Shown here piece after piece: positions 8,184 to 17,204 of a stretch of DNA of 64,000 bases. Below the pieces are notes generated by a model that saw only the letters and a list, made by a program, of their open reading frames with translations, ran no database searches and had not been told where the DNA came from. Source of the stretch: Formosa sediminum. Lineage in GTDB: Bacteria > Bacteroidota > Bacteroidia > Flavobacteriales > Flavobacteriaceae. Position numbers and translations under genes: made by a program. The stretch is taken from the NCBI RefSeq assembly GCF_007197735.1, contig NZ_CP041637.1, forward strand, positions 1,364,001 through 1,428,000, read 5' to 3'. The stretch's first letter is position 1, and each line of letters begins with the position of its first letter.

Positions 8184-11042
8184 TTAGATTTTTATAAGTT
8201 TAGATGTGTTTTCTTGTCCTATAGAGTTAATTATTTTAATAATATATAAACCAGATTTAAGTTCAGAAACATTAAAACTATGAGTAGTAGTAAAATGACC
8301 TTTAAATTGTTTTACAAGTTTTCCTGTAATGTCAAAAACACTTAAATGTGTTGAAGCTGTGCTGATTTTAAAACTATTTTGAGACGGATTTGGATAGATT
8401 GTAAAAGAATCTGAATGCACTACCTCGTCTACACTTAAACTTTGTGGTATATGATTTCCGTAAATCTTAAAAGTTCCAGGTTCTAAAGGAATGGCATTGG
8501 TTGCCGAAATTGAAGTATTTCCTGTTTCATCCATTAAATCGTACCAAGTGCCATTGCTAGGAAAATCTGGGTTTATTGTTTGTATGGTGGTGTCAAAATT
8601 TGCAATAATTACAACGTCATTTAAATCTGTTGAGGCTAAATCAGAATTCCAGATACGAATTCTAGGCGTTAAATCTCCAGAAGTGATGGTATACTCACCT
8701 TCAAAAACGTCTTCATTAATTTTTAGTTTATTTAATTTAGACCAAGTAGTGTAAACTGCAGTTCTGCTCTCGTCTCCTAACCAATTCTCTGTCCATTGAG
8801 GCTGAGGTTTTGTGCTTAACTTACATGAATCGTCTGTAGATACCGAGCCATCTGTACAGGTATAAATAGAATTATCCATTCCTAAATCTCCAAAATGCCA
8901 TATCATTTTTGGTCCGGGAATAGTTAGCGTTATTGCACCTAAAGCCTCCATACGTTGTAAAGCTGTATTTAAATCTTTTACATTGTATGTTCCTGAAGAT
9001 GCCCCATATTGTAAGTTTTTATACATTAAACGTTCTTCGTCATGACTTTCTGCATAGCCAACTAAACGATTTGCTACAAACCCGTGAGCATCGCTACCCA
9101 TTCTTTCAAAATTTGAATCTGAAGCATATCCCATGGTAAGTTGATTGTATGGGTCTGTCATTTTTCCCCACATCATAACACCTTTGCCTTCATCAATTTT
9201 GTAGTTTGCCCATTCTTGTTCTTCGCTATCTTGACCTAAATGCTCAAAAATCACATATTGAGTGCTGTCCATATCCCAAGAATAATCGGCATATTGTTTT
9301 AAAATATCTACCCGATCTTGTTGGTAACTATTGGTGCAATTCTCATCTGAAGCAGTACAGTTTTGAGTAAAACCTTTGGTTAAATCCCAACGAAATCCAT
9401 CAATATTAAATTCTGTAATCCAATGTTCTACCACACGTTTTACATAATATTGTGTTCGTGCTTGCTGGTGGTTAAAATCTGATCCTACACTATAACTGTG
9501 TGTGGCTTCTTGATTAAAATAAGGGTTTTCGCTACTAGGGTTTCCCCAACCATCACCATCAGCATCTTCCATCCATAAGCGAACCATTGGATTTCTACCA
9601 TATGCATGATTTAAAGCTACATCTAAGATCACGGCAATGCCATTTTGGTGACATAAATCTATAAATTCTTTGACTTTGTTTTCTGTACCATAAAATTTAT
9701 CTAGCGCCATATGAAACGATGTGTTATAACCCCAACTTTCGTTACCTTCATATTCCATGATAGGCATTAATTGTATGGCATTAATATTTAGGTTTTTGAA
9801 ATAGTCTATACGATCTATTAAATCTTGAATGTTTCTATTGGCATCAAAATCACGAATTAAGACTTCATAAATCACCAAGTCTTCTTTTTTTGGTTTTTCA
9901 AAATTTGTTACTTGCCAATTGTAATCTGCCTTTCCGGTTTGTAAAACTGTAACTTCACGTTCTTGACCGGATGGATATTCTGGTAAATTTGGATAGGTTT
10001 CAGAAGAAATTTCAGGATCATCGAAGGGTGATAATACTAAGGTTGAAAACGGATCAGCTGTTTTTACCATTACAGGTGAGTTTGTAATAGGAGTCTCGTC
10101 TATAGCCCAGTATTGGAATGTTTCTATTTTTCCAGCTGTTAAACCTGTAAGTTCTAACCAGAATAAACCTGAAGTTGGATCTTGTTTCATCGCATAGTCT
10201 AGAGATGGAGACCAATTGTTAAAACTACCTGCAATATATACAACATCTTTTAATGGCGCATCTAATACTAAAGTTGCTTTAGTAGCATCGTTAGTATTGT
10301 AATTAATTCCGTTTTCCAGACCATTAGGCATGTTCTCCGTCAATACTCCAGGATTTATTAACGCAGAAAAGGTTTTAGTTGTTGAATTTGTACCTTGAGT
10401 TACCGTTAACGCATAATCCTGATTTGATGTGATGTTAGTGTGTGTATAGGTATAGGATGTAATGTTTGTTTTAGTGTCTAACACTGTACCGTTCGCTACA
10501 AGTGAATAATTTGCATTACCAGAAGTGTTAGATGCAGAAATTGTAATTTCACCTCCTGAAGTAATAAGCGTTGTACTATTATTTTCAGGTGAGTTTAAAG
10601 TGACTTGAAACGTCCCCACATTAATAAAAATATCTGAACAGCCTGTTGCTTTTAATTCTTGGTCTCCAGCTGCATTTCTAAACACCATACCTATTTTTGT
10701 TGCAGAATTTGCTTGAGCATCTGTTAAGTTGTAATATGTTTTCGGGGTAATGGTAATGCTCCATGTACCATTGTTATTATTTGTCATTTCACCAACACCA
10801 TCATCTGTTCCCCAATTTCCAATGACATTGTAACCCCAAGGGTTAGCATCGTCTCCAATTCCAGAATGCATATATACCTTAGATGGATTACTTAAGGTAT
10901 TACAATTGGTCTCTGTACTTAAAATATTTACAGTAATAGTTACGGCTTCTGAAGTGTTAAATGTAGTAGGGCTCGTGGTTACTTGAGCATATGTAAAGCT
11001 TGTAGTAACTAAAAGTAAAAAAGCGAGTAATGTTTTTTTCAT
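8184..11042 (-). CDS. Secreted GH13 alpha-amylase with T9SS sorting domain
   Basis: A 952-residue protein. A signal peptide (MKKTLLAFLLLVTTSFTYAQ) is followed by an N-terminal beta domain (about 25-150) of the kind seen before flavobacterial amylases, an Ig-like stretch (about 150-225), a CBM48-like starch-binding/early-set domain with YIAGSFNNW (near 270), and a GH13 (beta/alpha)8 barrel from about 385. The catalytic residues are visible as Asp553 in FRWDLTKGF, Glu600 in VIFEHLGQ and Asp668 in AESHDEERL. The last 80 residues are a type A T9SS sorting domain (IYPNPSQNSF ... GLYIIKI), so the enzyme is probably exported through the outer membrane and released or surface-held. It is the last gene of the susCDE operon and would replace the lipoprotein amylase SusG of Bacteroides. 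A terminator-like hairpin in the 60-base gap before it may lower its expression relative to susCDE. Confidence 0.93.
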   Translation of the reverse strand: MKKTLLAFLLLVTTSFTYAQVTTSPTTFNTSEAVTITVNILSTETNCNTLSNPSKVYMHSGIGDDANPWGYNVIGNWGTDDGVGEMTNNNNGTWSITITPKTYYNLTDAQANSATKIGMVFRNAAGDQELKATGCSDIFINVGTFQVTLNSPENNSTTLITSGGEITISASNTSGNANYSLVANGTVLDTKTNITSYTYTHTNITSNQDYALTVTQGTNSTTKTFSALINPGVLTENMPNGLENGINYNTNDATKATLVLDAPLKDVVYIAGSFNNWSPSLDYAMKQDPTSGLFWLELTGLTAGKIETFQYWAIDETPITNSPVMVKTADPFSTLVLSPFDDPEISSETYPNLPEYPSGQEREVTVLQTGKADYNWQVTNFEKPKKEDLVIYEVLIRDFDANRNIQDLIDRIDYFKNLNINAIQLMPIMEYEGNESWGYNTSFHMALDKFYGTENKVKEFIDLCHQNGIAVILDVALNHAYGRNPMVRLWMEDADGDGWGNPSSENPYFNQEATHSYSVGSDFNHQQARTQYYVKRVVEHWITEFNIDGFRWDLTKGFTQNCTASDENCTNSYQQDRVDILKQYADYSWDMDSTQYVIFEHLGQDSEEQEWANYKIDEGKGVMMWGKMTDPYNQLTMGYASDSNFERMGSDAHGFVANRLVGYAESHDEERLMYKNLQYGASSGTYNVKDLNTALQRMEALGAITLTIPGPKMIWHFGDLGMDNSIYTCTDGSVSTDDSCKLSTKPQPQWTENWLGDESRTAVYTTWSKLNKLKINEDVFEGEYTITSGDLTPRIRIWNSDLASTDLNDVVIIANFDTTIQTINPDFPSNGTWYDLMDETGNTSISATNAIPLEPGTFKIYGNHIPQSLSVDEVVHSDSFTIYPNPSQNSFKISTASTHLSVFDITGKLVKQFKGHFTTTHSFNVSELKSGLYIIKIINSIGQENTSKLIKI

Positions 11043-11051
11043 AATGAATGG

Positions 11052-11096
11052 ATTAAAAACAATACGGGCTGTGATATTAATGTCACAGCCCGTATT
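11052..11096 (-). terminator. Terminator-like hairpin inside the operon, between susE/F-like gene and amylase
   Basis: Perfect 14-base arms (AATACGGGCTGTGA at 11061-11074 and its complement at 11083-11096) around an 8-base loop. On the minus strand the hairpin is followed by GTTTTTAATCC. It fills the 60-base gap between two genes of the same strand, so it is likely a partial terminator or an RNA-end-protecting stem rather than the end of the operon. Confidence 0.75.
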
Positions 11097-11102
11097 TAAT
11101 TG

Positions 11103-12416
11103 CTATTTAGTTAAAGTATAAGTTGGATTAGAAGTATCTGATAAATCTAAAATAATATCGTAAGTACCCGCGGTAATTGCAATATTGTCTCCGCCATCAT
11201 CTAAAATGCCATCAGCACCGGTGTCTCCATAATTTACTCCCCAATCGTTATTGGCTCTAAATTTCATTTCACCTGTAGTAAGTGTAACACCATTTAAATA
11301 CCATATACCTTCAGTAGTGTAATCCATATTTAAGACTGTATCTGGGCCGTCCCAACCATTAGGAGTGGCATCACCAACAATTCCCCAAAGATTTTCAATA
11401 GCTTCTAAAGAATATGTTAAGTCGTTTAAATTTAAGGTTACAAGATAGTTTCCTGCGGTTACAGGAATGTTATCACCACCATCGTCTAAACTTCCGTCAG
11501 TATCATTATCACCATAATTAAAACTCCAATCATTATTTTTTCTGAATTTCATTTCTCCATCGGTTAGTGTAACGACTACACGCCATTGGTCTGATGTTGG
11601 ATCGTATGTTAACGCGGTGTCTGGACCATCCCAACCATTAGGTGTGGCATCTCCAACAAGACCCCAAGTGTAAGCTTCAATTTTATAAGTTAAAGTTCCT
11701 GCATTAAAAGTTATTTTATAAGTTCCTGCAGTTACAACAATATTATCTCCGCCTTCTTCTAAAGTACCGTCTGCACCGGTATCCCCATAGTTTAAATCCC
11801 AACTATTGTTTTGTCTTATTTTAATTTCTCCATCTGTTAAGGTTACATAGGCATTAAAAATATCGGCTTCGCTAGTCGCATAAAATGGCATGTCTGGACC
11901 ATCCCATCCGTTTTCTGTAGCACTACCAACAAGTCCCCATTCAGAAGATAAATCTAACGTATTTGCATATCCAGTGACGTTAATACTACTAATGTTAGAT
12001 GTTGCTGCAACAGTTGAAGTTCCAATTATACTTACAACCTTAACATCAATAGTTGTTTCAATTTCAGATTCAATTTCTAAAGTTTGTAAAATAGTGTTTA
12101 AACCTTCGGTTAATAAGCTGTATTCTAAATTGTTTCCTGCATCTTTTTTAACTGCATTTTGGAAATTATTTCCAGCAACATCAAAGTAAACCATATAAGT
12201 TGGTATGGCTGCGTATCCGTAATCTGGTTCGGTCCAAGTTAAATTTAATGCGGTAAGACCTACATTATCTTTTAGTAATACTATATCTGTATTAGATGGT
12301 GTAAGTACGGTTGTAGCTGTATCGTTTAAAACCGTATCGGTATCGTCTGTGGTACAGCTGTATAATGCCAGGGTTACTAACATTATACTTAATATTTTTG
12401 AAATTATATTTTTCAT
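11103..12416 (-). CDS. SusE/SusF-like starch-binding outer-membrane lipoprotein
   Basis: A 437-residue lipoprotein: the signal peptide ends in LALYSC with the lipidated Cys at 21, followed by TTDDTD, an acidic start of the kind that directs Bacteroidota lipoproteins to the cell surface. Residues about 35-150 form a SusE-type N-terminal Ig-like domain. Three similar modules of 90-95 residues follow (about 160-249, 251-340, 344-437), each with W-G-L/I-V-G, NGWDGPD, MKFR-NN-W and NYGD plus GGDNI. In B. thetaiotaomicron SusE has two such binding modules and SusF three, so this single protein is closer to SusF in module number. It starts 17 bases after the susD stop. Its role is to hold alpha-glucan at the surface for SusCD. 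Confidence 0.88.
   Translation of the reverse strand: MKNIISKILSIMLVTLALYSCTTDDTDTVLNDTATTVLTPSNTDIVLLKDNVGLTALNLTWTEPDYGYAAIPTYMVYFDVAGNNFQNAVKKDAGNNLEYSLLTEGLNTILQTLEIESEIETTIDVKVVSIIGTSTVAATSNISSINVTGYANTLDLSSEWGLVGSATENGWDGPDMPFYATSEADIFNAYVTLTDGEIKIRQNNSWDLNYGDTGADGTLEEGGDNIVVTAGTYKITFNAGTLTYKIEAYTWGLVGDATPNGWDGPDTALTYDPTSDQWRVVVTLTDGEMKFRKNNDWSFNYGDNDTDGSLDDGGDNIPVTAGNYLVTLNLNDLTYSLEAIENLWGIVGDATPNGWDGPDTVLNMDYTTEGIWYLNGVTLTTGEMKFRANNDWGVNYGDTGADGILDDGGDNIAITAGTYDIILDLSDTSNPTYTLTK
11106..11939 (-). repeat. Three tandem starch-binding module repeats within the susE/F-like gene
   Basis: Three consecutive units of about 270-280 bases encode modules at residues 160-249, 251-340 and 344-437. 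The DNA around the shared NGWDGPD motif is nearly identical in the copies (near 11345, 11625 and 11900), which points to tandem duplication with later divergence. Confidence 0.8.
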
Positions 12417-12433
12417 ATTATAATGTCTTTAGA

Positions 12434-14047
12434 TTAGTATCCTGTGTTTTGTTCTAAATTTGGATTTATAGAAATTACGTTTGTTGGTAAAGGAAAGATT
12501 TCTCTATAAGATTCAACTCCATTTCCATCGCTTGAGCCTCCTTTAAATGGCCACACATAAGTGTCTGTAGTAAACTGGTCAAAACGTATTAAATCTGTTC
12601 TACGTAATCCTTCCCAATACAATTCTCTTGAGCGTTCATTTAAAATGAAACTTAAAGATAAATCTGAAATAGATATATTTCCAGAGTCATTACCATAGGC
12701 ACGTGTTCTTAGTTGGTTTACTAAGTTTACAGCTGTACTTAAATCTCCGCCACCGCCACGTAAAGCCGCCTCAGCGTAGTTTAAATAAATTTCGGCTAAT
12801 CTTATTAGAGGAATATCTGTATCTGCAAATTCTCCAGAGGTATCGTTGGCTTGGCTACCATCACTATTCACATTTGAGAATTTAGTTACAGCATACCCAT
12901 CTGTAAAGGTGTTTGAAATGGTTGTAATCTCGTAGGCTTGTCCGTCTGTGTAAAACATTGCACGATGGTCCGACCAAGCTGTTGGGTAACCGTCACTATC
13001 TCTAGCAGTAATTGAACTTGAAAATTTATTAACCAATGCTTTTGTTGTTCTCAGACCAGCCCAACCTCCGTTAACACCATAAGCAAGCGGATCCATACTG
13101 CCACCTATTGCAGAGTGAATTAGAAATGTTGTACCACCGTAAGTAGTAGATTGTACTCCATCAAAATTCGCAGTAAAAATAAACTCATTTTGAGCCCCAT
13201 TAGTATTGTTGTCTGCTAAGAACAATTCATCGTAAGCAGAGCCATTGCCGTTAACATCGTTAGTGTTTATTGAATAAGACGAGTTAATTACGGCATTAGA
13301 ATAGGTTATACAATCTGCATATTTATCTTCGCCAATCCAAGTTTCAGCATTTAAATATAAGCGTGATAATAGTGCCCAAGCCGCAACTTGATCTACACGA
13401 CCATATTCATTACTTTCTGCTAATAAATCTTGTATTTCTAACAATTCAGTTTCAACAAAACTAAACAGTTCTGTACGATCACTTTGCAGAGGTAATTCTG
13501 TAGACACTTCTGTTGTTAAAGGTACGTTTGCATATAAATCTATTAAATTATAGTAGGCATAGGCTCTTAAAAAACGTGCCTCGGCAATAAAAGTTTCTGC
13601 TTCTGCATCTGTTAAGGCAGAAGCATTGCTAATAAATGAGTTACAAAAAGAGACTTCCTGACCTAATCTGTAATACATTGCTTCTGAAAAATCGTTTCCT
13701 GAAGACCAGCTTAAGTTATGTAAGTCTGGTAAACCTGGGTCTCCCCATCCTACAACAGAGTGATCTGTAGTTAATTCGTTAAGATTAAAAAGCATACGTG
13801 TGTATTGCGAAAATCCTTCGTCTATACCTGAAATATCTGCATCGCCTGCAGGACCTTCTTGGCCGGTTAATGCTAAACTGGCATATAATTTTGCTAATGC
13901 ACCTTTAGCTTCATCTATGTTAGCAAATACATCTTCTTCTGTAAAGCTATCTGGATCTATAGGTGTTTGGTCTAAATCGTCATGACAAGACACTATAGAG
14001 AGCGCTAAAGCGATACCAACTGTGAATTTATTTATTATATTTTTCAT
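12434..14047 (-). CDS. SusD/RagB family starch-binding lipoprotein
   Basis: A 537-residue lipoprotein with a signal peptide ending in SIVSC (Cys21) followed by HDDLDQTP, typical of SusD proteins. The N-terminal TPR-like part has the family pattern ADAEAETFIAEARFLRA-like (here TDAEAETFIAEARFLRAYAY), and the C-terminal part has RLAEIYLNYAEAALR and ILNERSRELYWEGLRRTDL, both hallmarks of SusD. It forms the lid on the SusC transporter and binds glucan at the cell surface. It starts 12 bases after the susC stop. Specificity for alpha-glucan comes from the surrounding amylases and maltose genes, not from the SusD sequence alone. Confidence 0.93.
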   Translation of the reverse strand: MKNIINKFTVGIALALSIVSCHDDLDQTPIDPDSFTEEDVFANIDEAKGALAKLYASLALTGQEGPAGDADISGIDEGFSQYTRMLFNLNELTTDHSVVGWGDPGLPDLHNLSWSSGNDFSEAMYYRLGQEVSFCNSFISNASALTDAEAETFIAEARFLRAYAYYNLIDLYANVPLTTEVSTELPLQSDRTELFSFVETELLEIQDLLAESNEYGRVDQVAAWALLSRLYLNAETWIGEDKYADCITYSNAVINSSYSINTNDVNGNGSAYDELFLADNNTNGAQNEFIFTANFDGVQSTTYGGTTFLIHSAIGGSMDPLAYGVNGGWAGLRTTKALVNKFSSSITARDSDGYPTAWSDHRAMFYTDGQAYEITTISNTFTDGYAVTKFSNVNSDGSQANDTSGEFADTDIPLIRLAEIYLNYAEAALRGGGGDLSTAVNLVNQLRTRAYGNDSGNISISDLSLSFILNERSRELYWEGLRRTDLIRFDQFTTDTYVWPFKGGSSDGNGVESYREIFPLPTNVISINPNLEQNTGY

Positions 14048-14059
14048 GAATTCTTTAAT

Positions 14060-16972
14060 TTAAAAGTCAATATTTACACCTAATACGTATGTTCTTGGTC
14101 TTGGGTAGAAATTGTTGTCAATTCCGCCATATACTTCTGGGTCTAAACCATCGTAATCTGTTACTGTTAAAACATTTTGAACAGATCCGTAAAAACGGAA
14201 GGTTGTATTTTTAATGGCTTCTGTTAGAGTGTAACCTAATGTAATGTTGTCTACTTTAAAGAAGGAAGCATCTTTAACATAGTGGTCGCTTAATAAACCG
14301 TTATCTGTTAATGATTGGAATCCTGTATCGTAATAATCTGTATGTAGGTTTGTTAATATGCCATTTTCTGTAGCTCTATTTAATGTACCTGCTCTAGAGG
14401 CTACGTTATCGTAAATGTAGTTACCTATATTTGCTCTAGTAACAATAGCTAAATCCCATTTTTTATAACTTAAATTGGTGTTTAACCCCATAATTACATC
14501 TGCATACGGATCGTGATTAATATATTTATCGTCCTCGTTAATTACGTTATCTCCGTTTCGGTCTACATAAGCACCTTCAATAGGAGTTCCAGAACTATCA
14601 TACACTTGTTGGTAAACTAAAAAGCTGTATGGAGCTTCGCCTTCTACATGTGTTTGCACTGTATTTCCTGTACCACCACTAATACCTCCAACAAATTGTT
14701 GGTCTGGAAGATTTGTAATTTCGTTGTCGTTAAATGAAATGTTATAGCCTAAGCTCCATTCAAAATTATCATTTCTTACAGGAATAACATTTAAATTAAA
14801 TTCAATCCCTTTGTTTTCCATATCTCCAATATTAGCTTCAATTTGGTTTCCAAAATTGGTAAAAGGATCTACAAAAGAATTGCTAATTAAATCTTTTGTT
14901 TTCTTTGAGTAAACGTTTAAAGAACCTGAAATTCGTCTAGAAAAGAAGGCATAATCTATACCAATATTTAGGGTTTGAGCAACTTCCCAACGTAAATCTT
15001 CATTTAGCGCAGAAGGTCTATATGTTTGGTAAAATGAGTCTCCAAACTGGTAGTTTGCTGTAGATTGGCTACCTGTATAACTTGTGATAAATTTATAGTC
15101 GCCTAGACCATTTACGTTACCAACTTCACCATAACCTAATCTTAGTTTTAACTCGTTTATTGAAGATACATTTTCTAAGAAAGATTCTTTATTAATGTTC
15201 CATGCTAAAGCTGCAGAAGGGAAATACCCCCAACGATCGTCTGGATTTAGTTTAGAAGAAGCATCTGCTCTTAAACTCGCAGTAATAAGATACTTGTCGT
15301 TTATAGAATAGTTTAAACGTCCAAAATACGATAGTAATACATTTTTGGATTTGTCGATAAATTCATAATCTACACCATCTTCTTCATCTTCACTGTCGTA
15401 GCTATAATTATTATACTCAAAAGATTGGTATGAGTAACCTGCAACAGCAGTTAGATTATTTTCATTGATTTCTTTATCGTAGGTCACATATGCATCAAAC
15501 AATTTGTTTGTAGCTTCTTGCGTATAACTTGTGCGAGATCCATTCCAAGTTTCATCTGGTGTAGGAATTAATTCAGACGTTACGGTTCTTCCATGGCTAT
15601 TTTGTTTATCTATACCAATGTTTACTGTAGCTGTTAAATCTTCAAAGAAATGTAAGTTATAATCTACTTTAGCATTAGCAACTAAACGGCGTACTTCAGA
15701 TGTGTCGTCAACCAAATCTAATAAGGCAACAGGATTTGTTGGCGCTAAGCTAGGTTTGTTACCTGTGTTTGGGTCTATCCATGAAAAATATCCGCCATAT
15801 TTAGAGTTCTCATCGTAGACAGATTGTGTAGGGTCGAAATCGATTGCGGCCCCAATAGCGTCTTGATTAGCAAACGTGTTTTCTGTGTACATACCACGAG
15901 CATTTAAGTCTAATTTTAAATGATTATCTAAAAAACTAGGCTTTAAGTTTAAAGCTCCAGTAGTTCTTGTAAGATTGTCATTTTTAAGTATACCATCTTG
16001 GTCTGAGTATCCAATTGAAGCTCTAATAGGTACACCAAAAGCATTTCCTATTGCGCTGAATGCATGGTCAGATCCATAAGCATTGCTGTAAATTTCGTCT
16101 TGCCAATCGGTGTTTGAAGATCCTAGTAAAGCAATATTTTCTGCAGTTCCAGTTTCTTGAATAAGTGAGGTAAACTGCTCTGCAGACATTACATCTACTT
16201 TGTTAATAGGTGTAGAGACTGTTGCAGAACTGGTTAAACTAAATTTAAACCCACTATCTTTTCCTTTTTTAGTTGTAATTAAAATAACACCATTAGCAGC
16301 ACGCGATCCGTAAATTGCAGTTGCAGAGGCATCTTTTAATACTACCATGCTTTCAATATCGCCTGGATTTATAAAGTTAAGAGGATTTCTAGATCCGCCA
16401 ACACTACCGTTATCAATAGGAAAACCATCAATAACATAAAGCGGAGTACCCTCTAAAGATAAAGATCCTTGACCTCTAATAACAATATTCTGTCCTTCAC
16501 CAGGTGCTCCACCACCAGACGTTACAGATACCCCAGCTACTTTACCGCTAATTAGTTGTTGTGCAGAAAGTACAGGACCATCGTTAAAATCGTCTGAATT
16601 TACCATGTCTACGGCTCCCGTTAAATCTTCTTTTTTAACGCTACCATATCCAATCACTACAACTTCATCTAAAACAGCAGTGTCTTCAGTAAGTTTTACA
16701 TTTAATGTGGTTTGTCCTGTATAAGTGATGTTTTGAGATTTATAACCAATAAAGGAAAACTCTAAAATGTCGCCTTCATTTACTTTGAGTGAGTAATTTC
16801 CGTCGAAATCTGTTGCTGTACCAGTACGTGTTCCTTGCACAATTATATTTACTCCAGGAATGGGTAAATTTGATGTGTCTTCGGAAACATTTCCTGTTAC
16901 GGTTGTTTGCGCCAAAACTAGTGCTGGTGCAAAAAACAATGCCAGTAATAAACTGTTTAAAAATGTTTTCAT
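14060..16972 (-). CDS. SusC/RagA family TonB-dependent outer-membrane transporter
   Basis: A 970-residue TonB-dependent transporter. After a signal peptide (ending LVLAQ) there is a carboxypeptidase-regulatory-like domain (about 22-105: VTGNVSEDTSNLPIPGVNI, TDFDGNYSL), the SusC box near VVVIGYGSVKKEDLTGAV (105-125), the plug domain with PLYVIDGFPI and ATAIYGSRAANGVILITTKKG (to about 235), and a long beta-barrel that ends in LGVNIDF. There is no extra N-terminal signalling (STN) domain and no sigma/anti-sigma pair beside it, so control is probably through the LacI-type protein on the other strand. It is the first gene of the minus-strand operon and imports maltooligosaccharides with SusD. Confidence 0.95.
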   Translation of the reverse strand: MKTFLNSLLLALFFAPALVLAQTTVTGNVSEDTSNLPIPGVNIIVQGTRTGTATDFDGNYSLKVNEGDILEFSFIGYKSQNITYTGQTTLNVKLTEDTAVLDEVVVIGYGSVKKEDLTGAVDMVNSDDFNDGPVLSAQQLISGKVAGVSVTSGGGAPGEGQNIVIRGQGSLSLEGTPLYVIDGFPIDNGSVGGSRNPLNFINPGDIESMVVLKDASATAIYGSRAANGVILITTKKGKDSGFKFSLTSSATVSTPINKVDVMSAEQFTSLIQETGTAENIALLGSSNTDWQDEIYSNAYGSDHAFSAIGNAFGVPIRASIGYSDQDGILKNDNLTRTTGALNLKPSFLDNHLKLDLNARGMYTENTFANQDAIGAAIDFDPTQSVYDENSKYGGYFSWIDPNTGNKPSLAPTNPVALLDLVDDTSEVRRLVANAKVDYNLHFFEDLTATVNIGIDKQNSHGRTVTSELIPTPDETWNGSRTSYTQEATNKLFDAYVTYDKEINENNLTAVAGYSYQSFEYNNYSYDSEDEEDGVDYEFIDKSKNVLLSYFGRLNYSINDKYLITASLRADASSKLNPDDRWGYFPSAALAWNINKESFLENVSSINELKLRLGYGEVGNVNGLGDYKFITSYTGSQSTANYQFGDSFYQTYRPSALNEDLRWEVAQTLNIGIDYAFFSRRISGSLNVYSKKTKDLISNSFVDPFTNFGNQIEANIGDMENKGIEFNLNVIPVRNDNFEWSLGYNISFNDNEITNLPDQQFVGGISGGTGNTVQTHVEGEAPYSFLVYQQVYDSSGTPIEGAYVDRNGDNVINEDDKYINHDPYADVIMGLNTNLSYKKWDLAIVTRANIGNYIYDNVASRAGTLNRATENGILTNLHTDYYDTGFQSLTDNGLLSDHYVKDASFFKVDNITLGYTLTEAIKNTTFRFYGSVQNVLTVTDYDGLDPEVYGGIDNNFYPRPRTYVLGVNIDF

Positions 16973-17088
16973 AGAATATGAATTAAATTAAATCTGAATT
17001 AGTTTGGTTTGTTTTTACTTTTACTTCTCGAGATTAAAATTATGTAAATTTTATGTTAACACGAATTTTGTTTTTGCGATATCCTTAA

Positions 17089-17102
17089 CGTAAACGTTTT
17101 CG
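17089..17102. promoter_or_regulatory. Candidate LacI-family operator
   Basis: CGTAAACGTTTTCG is a 14-base near-palindrome (one mismatched pair) centred on AACGTT, the usual form of LacI/GalR-family sites. It lies in the 232-base divergent region, 116 bases before the susC start and 102 bases before the regulator start, so one site could serve both directions. Confidence 0.6.
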
Positions 17103-17204
17103 TGTTAGTAACTTTTTTGTATTTAACAGTTTTTAGGTGTTTTAGGTGTTAATTATTAAAAATTGACAAGATTGTAATATCTTTACAAGACATAAAAACT
17201 AGCT

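Noticed and set aside
14060-17204. Anti-sigma/ECF or STN-type signalling control of the SusC gene
   Set aside because: No STN domain is visible at the SusC N-terminus and no sigma or anti-sigma gene is adjacent; a LacI regulator is divergent instead.
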